The position numbers were made by a program, and so were the translations under genes. The notes below the pieces were generated by a model. The model worked only from the letters and a program-made list of their open reading frames with translations. It had not been told where the DNA came from and made no database searches. A stretch of 64,000 nt of DNA from Actinophytocola sp963840275. GTDB taxonomy: Bacteria > Actinomycetota > Actinomycetes > Mycobacteriales > Pseudonocardiaceae. The first letter of the stretch is position 1. Each line of letters opens with the position of its first letter. This document shows positions 16,757 through 24,256 of the stretch, in pieces. The stretch lies in assembly GCA_963840275.1 (NCBI GenBank), contig CAWIYK010000005.1, positions 1,116,001 through 1,180,000 on the forward strand, written 5' to 3'.

Positions 16757-17506
16757 GTGAAGTCCCGACCCTTCCGCACGGAGATCGGCCGAATCATCAC
16801 GCATTCGACCGTCTACCAGGGTGCGTTACGGCTGGCCCGCCGCTACCCGGACGTGCACGACAAGAGCCGCGCGTTCCGCCGCGACGTGCTCAACGCGATC
16901 AGCGCCACCCGGTTCGAGGAGAAGGAGTTCGCCGGCACGGTCGCCTTCCACGACCACACCGCGCTCCTCGAGGCCGCGATCGGCCGGGTGCGCCCGGAGC
17001 TCGACACCTGGGTCGAGCTCGGGGTGGGCAGTGGCGCGAGCACCAAGCTGATCTGCCGCACCGCGGCCCGGCTCGACCGCCGGATGACCCTGCACGGCTT
17101 CGACTCGTTCCAGGGGCTGCCGGAGGCGTGGGGCGAGATCGCGCCCGCCGGCACCTACGCCTACCCGCCGACCACGTTCCGCGAGCCGAACGTCGAGCTG
17201 CACATCGGCTGGTTCGCCGAGACCCTGCCCGGCTTCGGGCAGGAGAGCGGGGAGCAGATCGGCTTCGTGCACGTCGACTGCGACCTGTACTCCTCGACGA
17301 AGACCGCCTTCGACGCGCTCGGCGCCCGGCTCGGGCCCGGCACCGTGCTGTTGTTCGACGAGTACTGGAACTACCTGGAGGCGCCGCAGCACGAGATGCG
17401 GGCGCTGCGCGAGTTCGTCTCGGAGAACGGGCTCGACTTCGAGTACCTCGGTTACCACCGGGACAACATGCAGGCGGCCGTCGTGCTGACCGGGGACCCG
17501 GTGTGA
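16757..17506 (+). CDS. SAM-dependent O-methyltransferase (TylF/MycF-like)
   Basis: 249 residues from GTG 16757. Motif I is WVELGVGSGASTKL; HGFDSFQGLPEAWG, VHVDCDLYSSTKTAFDAL and LLFDEYWNY are characteristic of macrocin-O-methyltransferase-type enzymes that methylate sugar hydroxyls with a metal ion held by the Asp residues. It follows the HAD gene by 7 bp and overlaps the next gene by GTGA. Substrate unknown; a sugar or sugar-like acceptor fits the neighbours. Confidence 0.88.
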   Translation: MKSRPFRTEIGRIITHSTVYQGALRLARRYPDVHDKSRAFRRDVLNAISATRFEEKEFAGTVAFHDHTALLEAAIGRVRPELDTWVELGVGSGASTKLICRTAARLDRRMTLHGFDSFQGLPEAWGEIAPAGTYAYPPTTFREPNVELHIGWFAETLPGFGQESGEQIGFVHVDCDLYSSTKTAFDALGARLGPGTVLLFDEYWNYLEAPQHEMRALREFVSENGLDFEYLGYHRDNMQAAVVLTGDPV

Positions 17507-18441
17507 CCGGGGAGGCCGCGGTGGACGCGACACGCGAGTTCGTCCGGCTGACCGGCACCCAGCGGGCGGACTGGGAGCGGGACGGGTTCCTGGTGCTGCC
17601 CGGGGTGTTCGACCCCGCGGAGGTGGACGCGCTGGAGGCGGCGACCGACCGGGTGGTGGCCGCGCGTGGCGCGACGCCGGAGCCGGGCGCAGAAGCCTTC
17701 GAGACGACCAACATCGTCGAGAAGGACCGGGCCTTCCTCGACCTCATCGACCACCCGGTGCTGCTCGGCGCGGCGATGGACCTGATGGGCGCGACCATCC
17801 AGCTGCTGGTGTCCACGCTCACCTACCGGCCGCCCGCGCCGCACCCGGCGATCCGCTGGCACACCGACGACCCGTCGCCGTACTTCTTCCCCCGCCCCGG
17901 CGGCCAGGTCCCGGTGTGGCAGCTCAAGTGCGCGGTGTACCTGACCGACGTCGACCGGCCGGACATGGGCAACTTCGTCGCCGCGCCGGGCAGCCACCGC
18001 GACGGGCTGCCGCGGGTGGCGCCGGAGTGCGAGCGCGCGCTGGCCAAGGACCGGTACCGGGAGATCGACCGCATCGAGCAGGCGGTGCCGGGCGCCCGCC
18101 AGGTCCTCGCGCGGCGCGGCGACGTCCTGATGTTCCACCCGGCGCTGTGGCACACGGTCGCCAGGAACACCGAAGGCCCCACCCGCAAGAACATCTGGTA
18201 CGTCTACGGCCCGCTGTGGATGCGCCTGGGCGACCGCACGGCGAGCTCGCCGGAGCTGGTCGAGTCGGTCGACCCGGTGCGTCGTCAGCTGCTCGGCGCG
18301 ACCGTCGGCGCGGCCCGCAGCTCGCTGGCTCCCGGCGACGAGGGCGCGCCGCTGGTGCGGCTGTGGGAGGGCCGGGACTACAACGCGGTCTGGCGGGCTC
18401 GGCGCGACGAGCTGCTGGCGGACTGGTGGTCGACGCCATGA
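17503..18441 (+). CDS. Phytanoyl-CoA dioxygenase-like Fe(II)/2-oxoglutarate oxygenase
   Basis: About 312 residues. The iron site is visible as RWHTDD (HxD) and the distal His in LWHTVARN; Arg in TRKNIWYVYG is placed to bind 2-oxoglutarate. It should hydroxylate or desaturate a small molecule. GTG 17503 overlaps the methyltransferase stop; GTG 17521, six codons later, has a stronger RBS (GGGGAGG) and may be the true start. It is followed with ATGA overlap by a second 2-OG oxygenase, so two successive oxidations are likely. Confidence 0.88.
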   Translation: MTGEAAVDATREFVRLTGTQRADWERDGFLVLPGVFDPAEVDALEAATDRVVAARGATPEPGAEAFETTNIVEKDRAFLDLIDHPVLLGAAMDLMGATIQLLVSTLTYRPPAPHPAIRWHTDDPSPYFFPRPGGQVPVWQLKCAVYLTDVDRPDMGNFVAAPGSHRDGLPRVAPECERALAKDRYREIDRIEQAVPGARQVLARRGDVLMFHPALWHTVARNTEGPTRKNIWYVYGPLWMRLGDRTASSPELVESVDPVRRQLLGATVGAARSSLAPGDEGAPLVRLWEGRDYNAVWRARRDELLADWWSTP

Positions 18442-19085
18442 TCGTCCACGACTACCCCCTCGGCCGCTACGACTTCCCCGGGTGGGTCCGGCGCACCCTC
18501 GACGTGCCCGACCTCGGCGGGCTGCACGCGTGGCTCGAGCCCCAGGCCGGCGACGTCACCCCGGCGCACCGGCGGTTCTACGACGCGTTCGTCGAGATCG
18601 CCCCGCTCTACCACGACTTCGTGGCCGAGCGGATCGCGCCGCTGTTCGGGGAGCCGGTGTACGTGCAGCGGGTGCCGACGTTGCGGATCTGCCTGCCGAA
18701 CGGGACGGCGGTGTCCCATTTCCATCGGGACTCGGAGTTCCACCACCAGCCGGCGACGGTCAACTTCTGGCTCCCGCTCAGCCCCGCGTTCGACACCAAC
18801 ACGGTGTGGATCGAGAGCGCCCCGGACCGCGGTGACTTCGGTCCGGCCGACCTGGACCCGGGTCAGGTGCTGCAGTTCGACGCGATCAACCTGCGGCACG
18901 GGAACCACCGCAACGAAACGGGGCGGACCAGGGTCAGTTTCGATTTCCGGGTCATTCCGCGTCGCCTTTACCGCAGCACCGGCAAATACACGGTCACCAG
19001 CAACATGCGCATGGAGATCGGTGAGTACTACATGACACTCGACCAGCTTCCGGAGCGGCCGAGAACGATTTCAGAGAGGCGTTGA
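18438..19085 (+). CDS. Second Fe(II)/2-oxoglutarate oxygenase (StrG-like)
   Basis: 215 residues. SHFHRDSEFHH supplies HxD, LRHGNHRNETGRTRVSFDFR supplies the distal His and the 2-OG-binding Arg. The small size and the NFWLPLSPAF segment resemble StrG-type proteins of aminoglycoside clusters, whose reactions are not well defined. It is not closely similar to the oxygenase upstream, so it is not a recent duplicate. ATG 18438 overlaps the preceding stop. Confidence 0.8.
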   Translation: MIVHDYPLGRYDFPGWVRRTLDVPDLGGLHAWLEPQAGDVTPAHRRFYDAFVEIAPLYHDFVAERIAPLFGEPVYVQRVPTLRICLPNGTAVSHFHRDSEFHHQPATVNFWLPLSPAFDTNTVWIESAPDRGDFGPADLDPGQVLQFDAINLRHGNHRNETGRTRVSFDFRVIPRRLYRSTGKYTVTSNMRMEIGEYYMTLDQLPERPRTISERR

Positions 19086-19090
19086 GACAA

Positions 19091-19909
19091 ATGACGGCTT
19101 CCGTGGTGGACCTGCCAGACCTGCATTCGCAGGAGCCGAGCGTGCTGCTCCCCGTCGAGTCCGTCGGGCACGTCGGCGTCAAGCGGTTGATCTCGCTCAC
19201 CCGGCCGAACCGGCCGGCGATGGTGGTGATGGACATCGCCGTCGGGCTGCGCGCCGAGCAGCGCGGCGCGCACATGTCCCGGTTGATCGAGTGCACGACG
19301 ACGCCCGCCGAGCCGGAGGACCTCCGGCACTACACCAAGATGATCTTCGACAGGCTGCGGGCGCTGGTGCCGGACGCGGCGTCCTGGCAGGTCAGCGCCC
19401 GGGCCGTGCAGACGGTGTCGGTGGCCGGCGGCGGGCTGAAGCCGATCGAGGAGATCTGCGAGTGGCGCGCCGAGGACGGTGCGGAGCCGACCGTCACCTG
19501 GGGCGCCGCGTTCAAGGTCTGCCTGGCCTGCCCGCAGGCCCAGGCCGCGATCGCCCACGACCAGGACGACCTGGCGAACCTCGGCGCGCACCCGTCGCAC
19601 AACCAGTTGTGCGACCTGGAGATCGTGCTGTCCGGGGCCGCCGAGGTGGCCGCCGCCGTCACCGCCGACGAGCTGCTCGCGGCCGGCGAGGAGGCGACCA
19701 GCGGGCCCGTGCGGGAGCTGTTCAAGCGGCGCGGCGAGGCCGACACGGTCGCGGCGGTCCACCGGGACGCCCGCTTCGCCGAGGACGCGCTGCGTGACCT
19801 CGCGGCCAAGCTGCGGGCCGGGAACCCCGACGCGACGCGGGTCCGGGTGCAGATCGTGAACTACGAGAGCATCTTCGAGTACCCGCTGCGCTGCACGGTC
19901 GTGGCCTGA
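19091..19909 (+). CDS. folE2: GTP cyclohydrolase IB (FolE2/MptA family)
   Basis: 272 residues of the COG1469 family: VGHVGVKRLISL, RGAHMSRLIE, the metal Cys region CLACPQAQ, SHNQ and the active-site Glu in VNYESI. In typical members the last motif continues HNHDA; here it is FEYPL, so the end of the active site differs. The family converts GTP to dihydroneopterin triphosphate or its cyclic phosphate. No 6-pyruvoyltetrahydropterin synthase or QueD follows, so the product may not be an ordinary pterin or 7-deazaguanine. ATG 19091 chosen, with AGAGAGG upstream; TTG 19082 is possible. Confidence 0.85.
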   Translation: MTASVVDLPDLHSQEPSVLLPVESVGHVGVKRLISLTRPNRPAMVVMDIAVGLRAEQRGAHMSRLIECTTTPAEPEDLRHYTKMIFDRLRALVPDAASWQVSARAVQTVSVAGGGLKPIEEICEWRAEDGAEPTVTWGAAFKVCLACPQAQAAIAHDQDDLANLGAHPSHNQLCDLEIVLSGAAEVAAAVTADELLAAGEEATSGPVRELFKRRGEADTVAAVHRDARFAEDALRDLAAKLRAGNPDATRVRVQIVNYESIFEYPLRCTVVA

Positions 19910-19914
19910 CCGCG

Positions 19915-21183
19915 GTGCCGACCGTGCCCACCGTGCCGGATCTCCTGGACCTCCTGGACGTCATCACCGCCCGGCGGACGCCGTGGTTGCGTTCCGGCGA
20001 CCGCTGGCTCACCGGGCCGGAGCTGCTCGGCGCGCCGGCCCGGCCGGCCGGCGAGCCGCGGGTCGAGCTGGTCGTCGAGCGGACGGGTGCCGCGGCCGCG
20101 CTGGCGACGGCACTGCGGCTGGTCTCGGTCGGGCACGTCCCGGTCCTGTGGCCGGGCCGGGTGGAGCCGCCGGAGTGGCTGCGGTCCTGGCTCGGCGACG
20201 GTCGGGCAGCCTACCGGGCGGTGCGCGGTGTGGCCGGTACGGCCGGGCTGGTCGGGGTGTGCTCGTCCGGGACCACCGGCACGGGCAAGGTCGTGTTCCT
20301 GGACCAGCGGCGTGCTGTCGCCTGCGCGCGGGCCGTGGCCGACCGGCTCGGCCCGGCCGGGGCCGACGAGCTGGTGGTCTCCACGCGCGGGATCGGCTAC
20401 TCGGCCGGGTTCGTCCCGGACGCGCTCGGCAGCCTGTGCACCGGGGCGGCGCTGTGTCACCCGCCGGTGGCGCCGGAGTTCCTCCCTCGTTTGCTCGCCG
20501 CGGAGCCGCGCGCGGTGAGCCTGCACTGCACCGGCGCGGTGGCCGAACGGCTGCTGGCCACGTCGCTGCCGCCGCCGCGCCGGGTCGTGCTGTCCGGCGA
20601 CCTGCTCGGCGCGGGCACGGTGGCGTCGATCCGCGACCGGTGGCCGGACACGGCGGTCTGGCACGGGTACGGGCTGGCCGAGGCCGGCCCCCGGGTGGCA
20701 CTCGGCGCCGTCGGGGGTCACCGAACCGGTGAGCTGCCGGAGCCGCTGCCCGGTGTCGAGCTGTCCGTCGAGGAGGGAGAACTCGTGGTGTCCACTCCGT
20801 ACGCCGGCCGGGCGGTGCTGGACCGGGGCGGCCTGCGACCTCTCGACCGGCGCCGGATCGCCACCGGGGACCTCGCGGACGGGACGGTCCTGCGCGGCAG
20901 GCGCTCGGCGACCTTCGCCGTCGGCGGGTCGTGGGTGCAGGCCGACCTGGTCGAGGCGGAGCTGCGCGAGCACGGGATGCGCGCGACCGTCTCCGGCCGC
21001 GACGGCGGCTGGCGCGTCACCGTGGCCGGCGGGCTGGCACACCACCAGGCGGGCCGGGCGGACGTGCGTCGCCTGCTGCGCCACCGGTTCCCCTTCCTGC
21101 CGGCGCCCGAGGTGGTCGCCGGCGACCTGCCGCCGCTCACCGCGGCCGGCAAGGTGTCGCAAGTGGACGGTGGACGGCCGTGA
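19915..21183 (+). CDS. ANL-superfamily AMP-forming ligase (divergent)
   Basis: 422 residues, short for the family (usually about 500). The P-loop is SSGTTGTGKVV, the A5-type motif GYGLAEAGP, and the C-terminal A10-type Lys could be in TAAGKVSQVD. The ATP site is thus preserved but much of the N-terminal domain is reduced. It would adenylate a carboxylate and load it on CoA or on the carrier protein encoded at 23992. It starts at GTG 19915, 5 bp after folE2, and overlaps the next ligase gene by GTGA. Confidence 0.8.
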   Translation: MPTVPTVPDLLDLLDVITARRTPWLRSGDRWLTGPELLGAPARPAGEPRVELVVERTGAAAALATALRLVSVGHVPVLWPGRVEPPEWLRSWLGDGRAAYRAVRGVAGTAGLVGVCSSGTTGTGKVVFLDQRRAVACARAVADRLGPAGADELVVSTRGIGYSAGFVPDALGSLCTGAALCHPPVAPEFLPRLLAAEPRAVSLHCTGAVAERLLATSLPPPRRVVLSGDLLGAGTVASIRDRWPDTAVWHGYGLAEAGPRVALGAVGGHRTGELPEPLPGVELSVEEGELVVSTPYAGRAVLDRGGLRPLDRRRIATGDLADGTVLRGRRSATFAVGGSWVQADLVEAELREHGMRATVSGRDGGWRVTVAGGLAHHQAGRADVRRLLRHRFPFLPAPEVVAGDLPPLTAAGKVSQVDGGRP

Positions 21184-22607
21184 CGACAACGCCTACCGTG
21201 CCACGCCACCGTTTCGTCCCCGCGGAGGAGTCCGCCGAGCCGAGCGCGGAGATCCGCCGCGAGGCAGGGCTGGACGAGCCGGGCCGCCGCCGTCTCGGCG
21301 CCGAGCGGCTCGCGGAGATCCTGGACCACGCCCGCACCCGGGTCCCGGCCTACGCCGCGATCTCCCGCCACGACGTGGCCGAGCGCGGACTGCGCGCGTT
21401 CCCCGTGGTGACCAAGGCGGATCTGCGGGCCAGCGCGGAGCGGCTGTCGGTGGCAGACCGGCCGGTTCGCTGGAACCGGACGAGCGGGTCGACCAACACG
21501 CCGCTGCGCACCCCGCTCGGTCCGCGCCACGAGCGCAACCAGGTCGTCCGCTGGTTGCGGCACTGGCGCACCTTCGGCGTCGATCGGCCGGGCACCTTCA
21601 CGTTCCTGGTGCCGAGGGCCTACCGGTTGCGCCGGTTCGGCGGCGGCGACCTGCGTGACCTGGCCGGCGGACACCTGGTGCGACAGCGGTACCCCGGCGA
21701 CCGCCCGGACCCGATCGACCACCCGGTCGTCGCCAACCCGCACGTGTTGGAGCAGCTCTACCCGGACGGTTGGGACTGGGACTGCCCGGCACTGGTCACG
21801 TCGTACGAGCAGCGCCCCGCGGACCTCCACCGGTGGCGCGCCGCGGTGCACGGGGACGTCTACGGGCTGTCCGAGGTGGGCGACATCGCGTGGCAACGAG
21901 TCGGCGACGGGCACTGGGCGCTGCACGAGGACCTGGTAGTGGCAGAGATAGTGGACGGACACCGGGACAGCGGCCGCGCGGTCGGCGAGCTGGTGGTGAC
22001 CGACCTGACCAACCGGGTGATGCCGCTGATCCGGTACCGCACCGGCGACGTGGTGGCAGGGGAGTGCGACGAGCAAGGCCGACTGCTGCGGCTCACCTCC
22101 GTCGTCGGGAGGCGGATACGTACCGCCGGCACCCCCCTCGCCGGGGTGGACGTGATGTCCTCGGTGCTGCCGTGTCTGCTGGAGCTGGACCGGCCGTTCC
22201 GAGTGACCGCGGACGCGCACCGGGTTCGTGTGCACGTCCCGGGTGGACAGTCCACACGGGACGGACTGCTGGTGAGCCTGCGTCGCTCGCTGCCGGACGT
22301 ACCGTGGGAGGTCTCCGCGGAGCCGGTCGACCCGGGTCTCGCCGACGTGTTCGCCGCGCCCGCCCCAAGCGTGCCGCCCGTGCCGACTGCACCCACCGCG
22401 TCGACCGGGCCGACCGCACCGAGCGCGTCGACCGCGTCGACCGACATCGACCGCGCCGACCGCGCCGGGCTGCCGGTGCGTCGCGGAGCCCGCCGCACTG
22501 TCCACAGTGGACGGACTGCGTGGCTGCTCGTCCGGCGCGGGCCGCCGCATTCTCTGTCTGCCCCCCGGACCCGGGTTCGGGCATCAGCTCGTTCGCGCGC
22601 TGCATGA
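21180..22607 (+). CDS. PaaK/CapK-like AMP-forming ligase with out-of-frame-looking tail
   Basis: 475 residues as read. Segments RNRTSGSTNTPL-like WNRTSGSTNTP, VYGLSEVGD, LVVTDLTNRVMPLIRYRTGD and SVVGRRIRT match phenylacetate-CoA ligase-type enzymes. After about residue 400 the protein becomes Pro/Ala/Thr-rich (a linker), and from about base 22440 it turns Arg-rich, which looks like wrong-frame translation. The last 100 bp overlap the hydrolase gene. A fused ligase-linker-hydrolase with a frameshift in the repeats near 22430-22445 would explain this. Confidence 0.78.
   Translation: MTTTPTVPRHRFVPAEESAEPSAEIRREAGLDEPGRRRLGAERLAEILDHARTRVPAYAAISRHDVAERGLRAFPVVTKADLRASAERLSVADRPVRWNRTSGSTNTPLRTPLGPRHERNQVVRWLRHWRTFGVDRPGTFTFLVPRAYRLRRFGGGDLRDLAGGHLVRQRYPGDRPDPIDHPVVANPHVLEQLYPDGWDWDCPALVTSYEQRPADLHRWRAAVHGDVYGLSEVGDIAWQRVGDGHWALHEDLVVAEIVDGHRDSGRAVGELVVTDLTNRVMPLIRYRTGDVVAGECDEQGRLLRLTSVVGRRIRTAGTPLAGVDVMSSVLPCLLELDRPFRVTADAHRVRVHVPGGQSTRDGLLVSLRRSLPDVPWEVSAEPVDPGLADVFAAPAPSVPPVPTAPTASTGPTAPSASTASTDIDRADRAGLPVRRGARRTVHSGRTAWLLVRRGPPHSLSAPRTRVRASARSRAA
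22500..22512. repeat. Iterated palindrome, perfect copy (GTCCACAGTGGAC)
   Basis: Second perfect copy. It overlaps the GTG (22507) taken as the hydrolase start; in the hydrolase frame it reads Ser-Thr-Val-Asp, the same phase as several other copies. Confidence 0.6.
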
Positions 22608-23259
22608 CGTGCTCGCCGGCCTCGGCGAGGTCCGGTTGGTGGACTTCCCGGGCCACGGTGACGGCCGGATGCCGGCCGACCTGGATGAACTCGCCGACAC
22701 CGTGGCCGCCGCGACCCGGCCGGACGACCTCCTCCTCGGGCACTCGTGGGGCGCCCGGATCGCGGCCGACATCGCCGCCCGGGCACCGGTCGCCGGGTTG
22801 GTCATGCTCAGCCCGCCGCCGGCGACGCGCGCCCCTCGGCAGTGGAACGCCGACACCGCCGAGCTCCGCCGGTGGCGCCGCGACGGCCTCGACCCGGACG
22901 CCTGGTACCGGCGCTACCTCGCCGAGCACGCCCTGCCGCTCGGCTTCGGCGGCGACCGGGACCGTGCGCGTGCCCTGCTCGCGGGGGTACCGACCCACGA
23001 ACCGGTGTGGCGCGTGCTGCGCGGCGAGTCGCCGGTGTTCGACCTCGACGCCGCGCTCGGTGCGGTCTGCTGCCCGGTGCTGGTCGCCACCGGGGCGGAC
23101 GACGCGCTCGTCGACCCGGCCGCCGTGCGCGCGGCCGCCGAAGGCCGGGCCGGTGTGCGGCACGTCGTGCTGCCCGGCGGGCACTACCCGTACCTGGACC
23201 ACCCGGACGCGGTACGCGGCGCGGTGGCCGGGTTCGCCGGAGGTGATGGCGATGACTGA
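22507..23259 (+). CDS. Alpha/beta hydrolase (proline-iminopeptidase/thioesterase-like)
   Basis: 250 residues. Oxyanion strand ILCLPPGPGFG, nucleophile elbow LLGHSWGARIA, acid in ATGADDALVD and His in LPGGHYPYLDH give a complete Ser-Asp-His triad. It could release an acyl chain from the carrier protein downstream. GTG 22507 has no ribosome binding site, and the same frame is open upstream to 22276 with protein-like sequence but no other usual start codon, so it may be the C-terminal domain of the preceding ligase. Confidence 0.85.
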   Translation: MDGLRGCSSGAGRRILCLPPGPGFGHQLVRALHDVLAGLGEVRLVDFPGHGDGRMPADLDELADTVAAATRPDDLLLGHSWGARIAADIAARAPVAGLVMLSPPPATRAPRQWNADTAELRRWRRDGLDPDAWYRRYLAEHALPLGFGGDRDRARALLAGVPTHEPVWRVLRGESPVFDLDAALGAVCCPVLVATGADDALVDPAAVRAAAEGRAGVRHVVLPGGHYPYLDHPDAVRGAVAGFAGGDGDD

Positions 23260-23995
23260 GCGGCCGACGTTCGCGGAACTGGTGGCGCGCTGGGGACCCG
23301 ACGTGCGGATGGGCCCGCCGCGGCCCGGTACGCACCGCAACGAGGTTCGCACGGTGGTGGTGCGGGACGTCGAGTGCGTCGGCCGGCGCAGCGACCGCTG
23401 CGCCGACTCACTCGCCTGGGAGCACTCGCTGCTCGACGCGCTGGCCGCCGAGGGCGTCGCCGTCCCCCGCCCGCTGCCCACCGCGGCCGGCGCGACACAG
23501 GTCGGCGGGCTGGTGCTCACCCCGAAGCTGCGTGGCGACCACCCCGACAGCGCGGCCGACTGGGCCGCGGTGGCGGCGATGCTGCGGCAGGTGCACGAGA
23601 TCGCCGCCGACCGGCCACAACGTCCGGATCTTCCGGACTGGACAGCGGGCCCGGTCGCGGTCCGCGCGTGGGCCGGCGCCGCCGGGCTCGACGCCGACCT
23701 CGCCCTCGCCTACGCCGCCGCCCGCGCCGAGCTGCCCGGCCCGACCGGGGTGCTCGCCGGCCGCACCCGGCGCCGCGACCTCACCATGACCGAAGCGGGC
23801 CCCGCCGTCGTCGACTGGGACGAGTCCAGAGTGGACACTCTGCTGCTCGACCTGGTCGGTGACCCGGCGCTGGCCGGGTCGGCCGAGGTGCCACCAGAGC
23901 TGCGCGCGGCGCTCGAGCGCTGCGCCGATCGCTGGACCGAGCTACGCGGACTGCCCCGCGACAGCACCACCAACACGAAGGAGGGCGGGACATGA
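23252..23995 (+). CDS. APH-fold protein, probable pseudokinase
   Basis: 247 residues from ATG 23252 (RBS GGAGGT; ATG 23246 also possible). The fold is recognisable from LAWEHSLLDALAAEGVAVPRPLP, LRQVHEI and the C-terminal VVDWDES metal motif. Where active aminoglycoside/choline kinases have HGD followed by Asn, this protein has LAGRTRRRDLTM, so the catalytic Asp is missing. It may bind a substrate or partner without phosphorylating. It overlaps both neighbours (hydrolase and carrier protein). Confidence 0.75.
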   Translation: MTERPTFAELVARWGPDVRMGPPRPGTHRNEVRTVVVRDVECVGRRSDRCADSLAWEHSLLDALAAEGVAVPRPLPTAAGATQVGGLVLTPKLRGDHPDSAADWAAVAAMLRQVHEIAADRPQRPDLPDWTAGPVAVRAWAGAAGLDADLALAYAAARAELPGPTGVLAGRTRRRDLTMTEAGPAVVDWDESRVDTLLLDLVGDPALAGSAEVPPELRAALERCADRWTELRGLPRDSTTNTKEGGT

Positions 23996-24243
23996 CGGGA
24001 ACCCGGTCGGTCGACCTCGAGCAGGTCGGCGACAAGGTGCGTCAGATCGTGGCGGAGCTGGGGGACGGTCCGCCGACCGACGAGACACTGCGCGGGCTGG
24101 ACTCGATCGTACTGGTGGAGCTCGTGGTGCGGATCGAGGACGAGTTCGGACTCGAGGTCGCGGACACCTCGCTCGTCGACGCCGTGTTCGACTCGCTGGA
24201 CAACCTGTGCGCGCTCGTCGTGCGCGAACTCTGCGCCACCTGA
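23992..24243 (+). CDS. Acyl/peptidyl carrier protein
   Basis: 83 residues, four-helix carrier-protein pattern with the phosphopantetheine Ser38 in LRGLDSIVLVEL. The acidic helix II and EDEFGLEV segment are typical of ACPs. It overlaps the APH-like gene by ATGA and precedes the radical SAM gene by 13 bp. The two ANL ligases and the hydrolase upstream are its likely loading and release partners, so some step of this pathway runs on a carrier-bound substrate. Confidence 0.88.
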   Translation: MTGTRSVDLEQVGDKVRQIVAELGDGPPTDETLRGLDSIVLVELVVRIEDEFGLEVADTSLVDAVFDSLDNLCALVVRELCAT

Positions 24244-24256
24244 GGAGGTCGTGACC

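Noticed and set aside
22381..22470. Tandem GTCGACC/ACCGCGTCG repeats considered as CRISPR or regulatory array
   Set aside because: The units are degenerate, very short and inside the ligase linker; they encode Pro/Ala/Thr residues.
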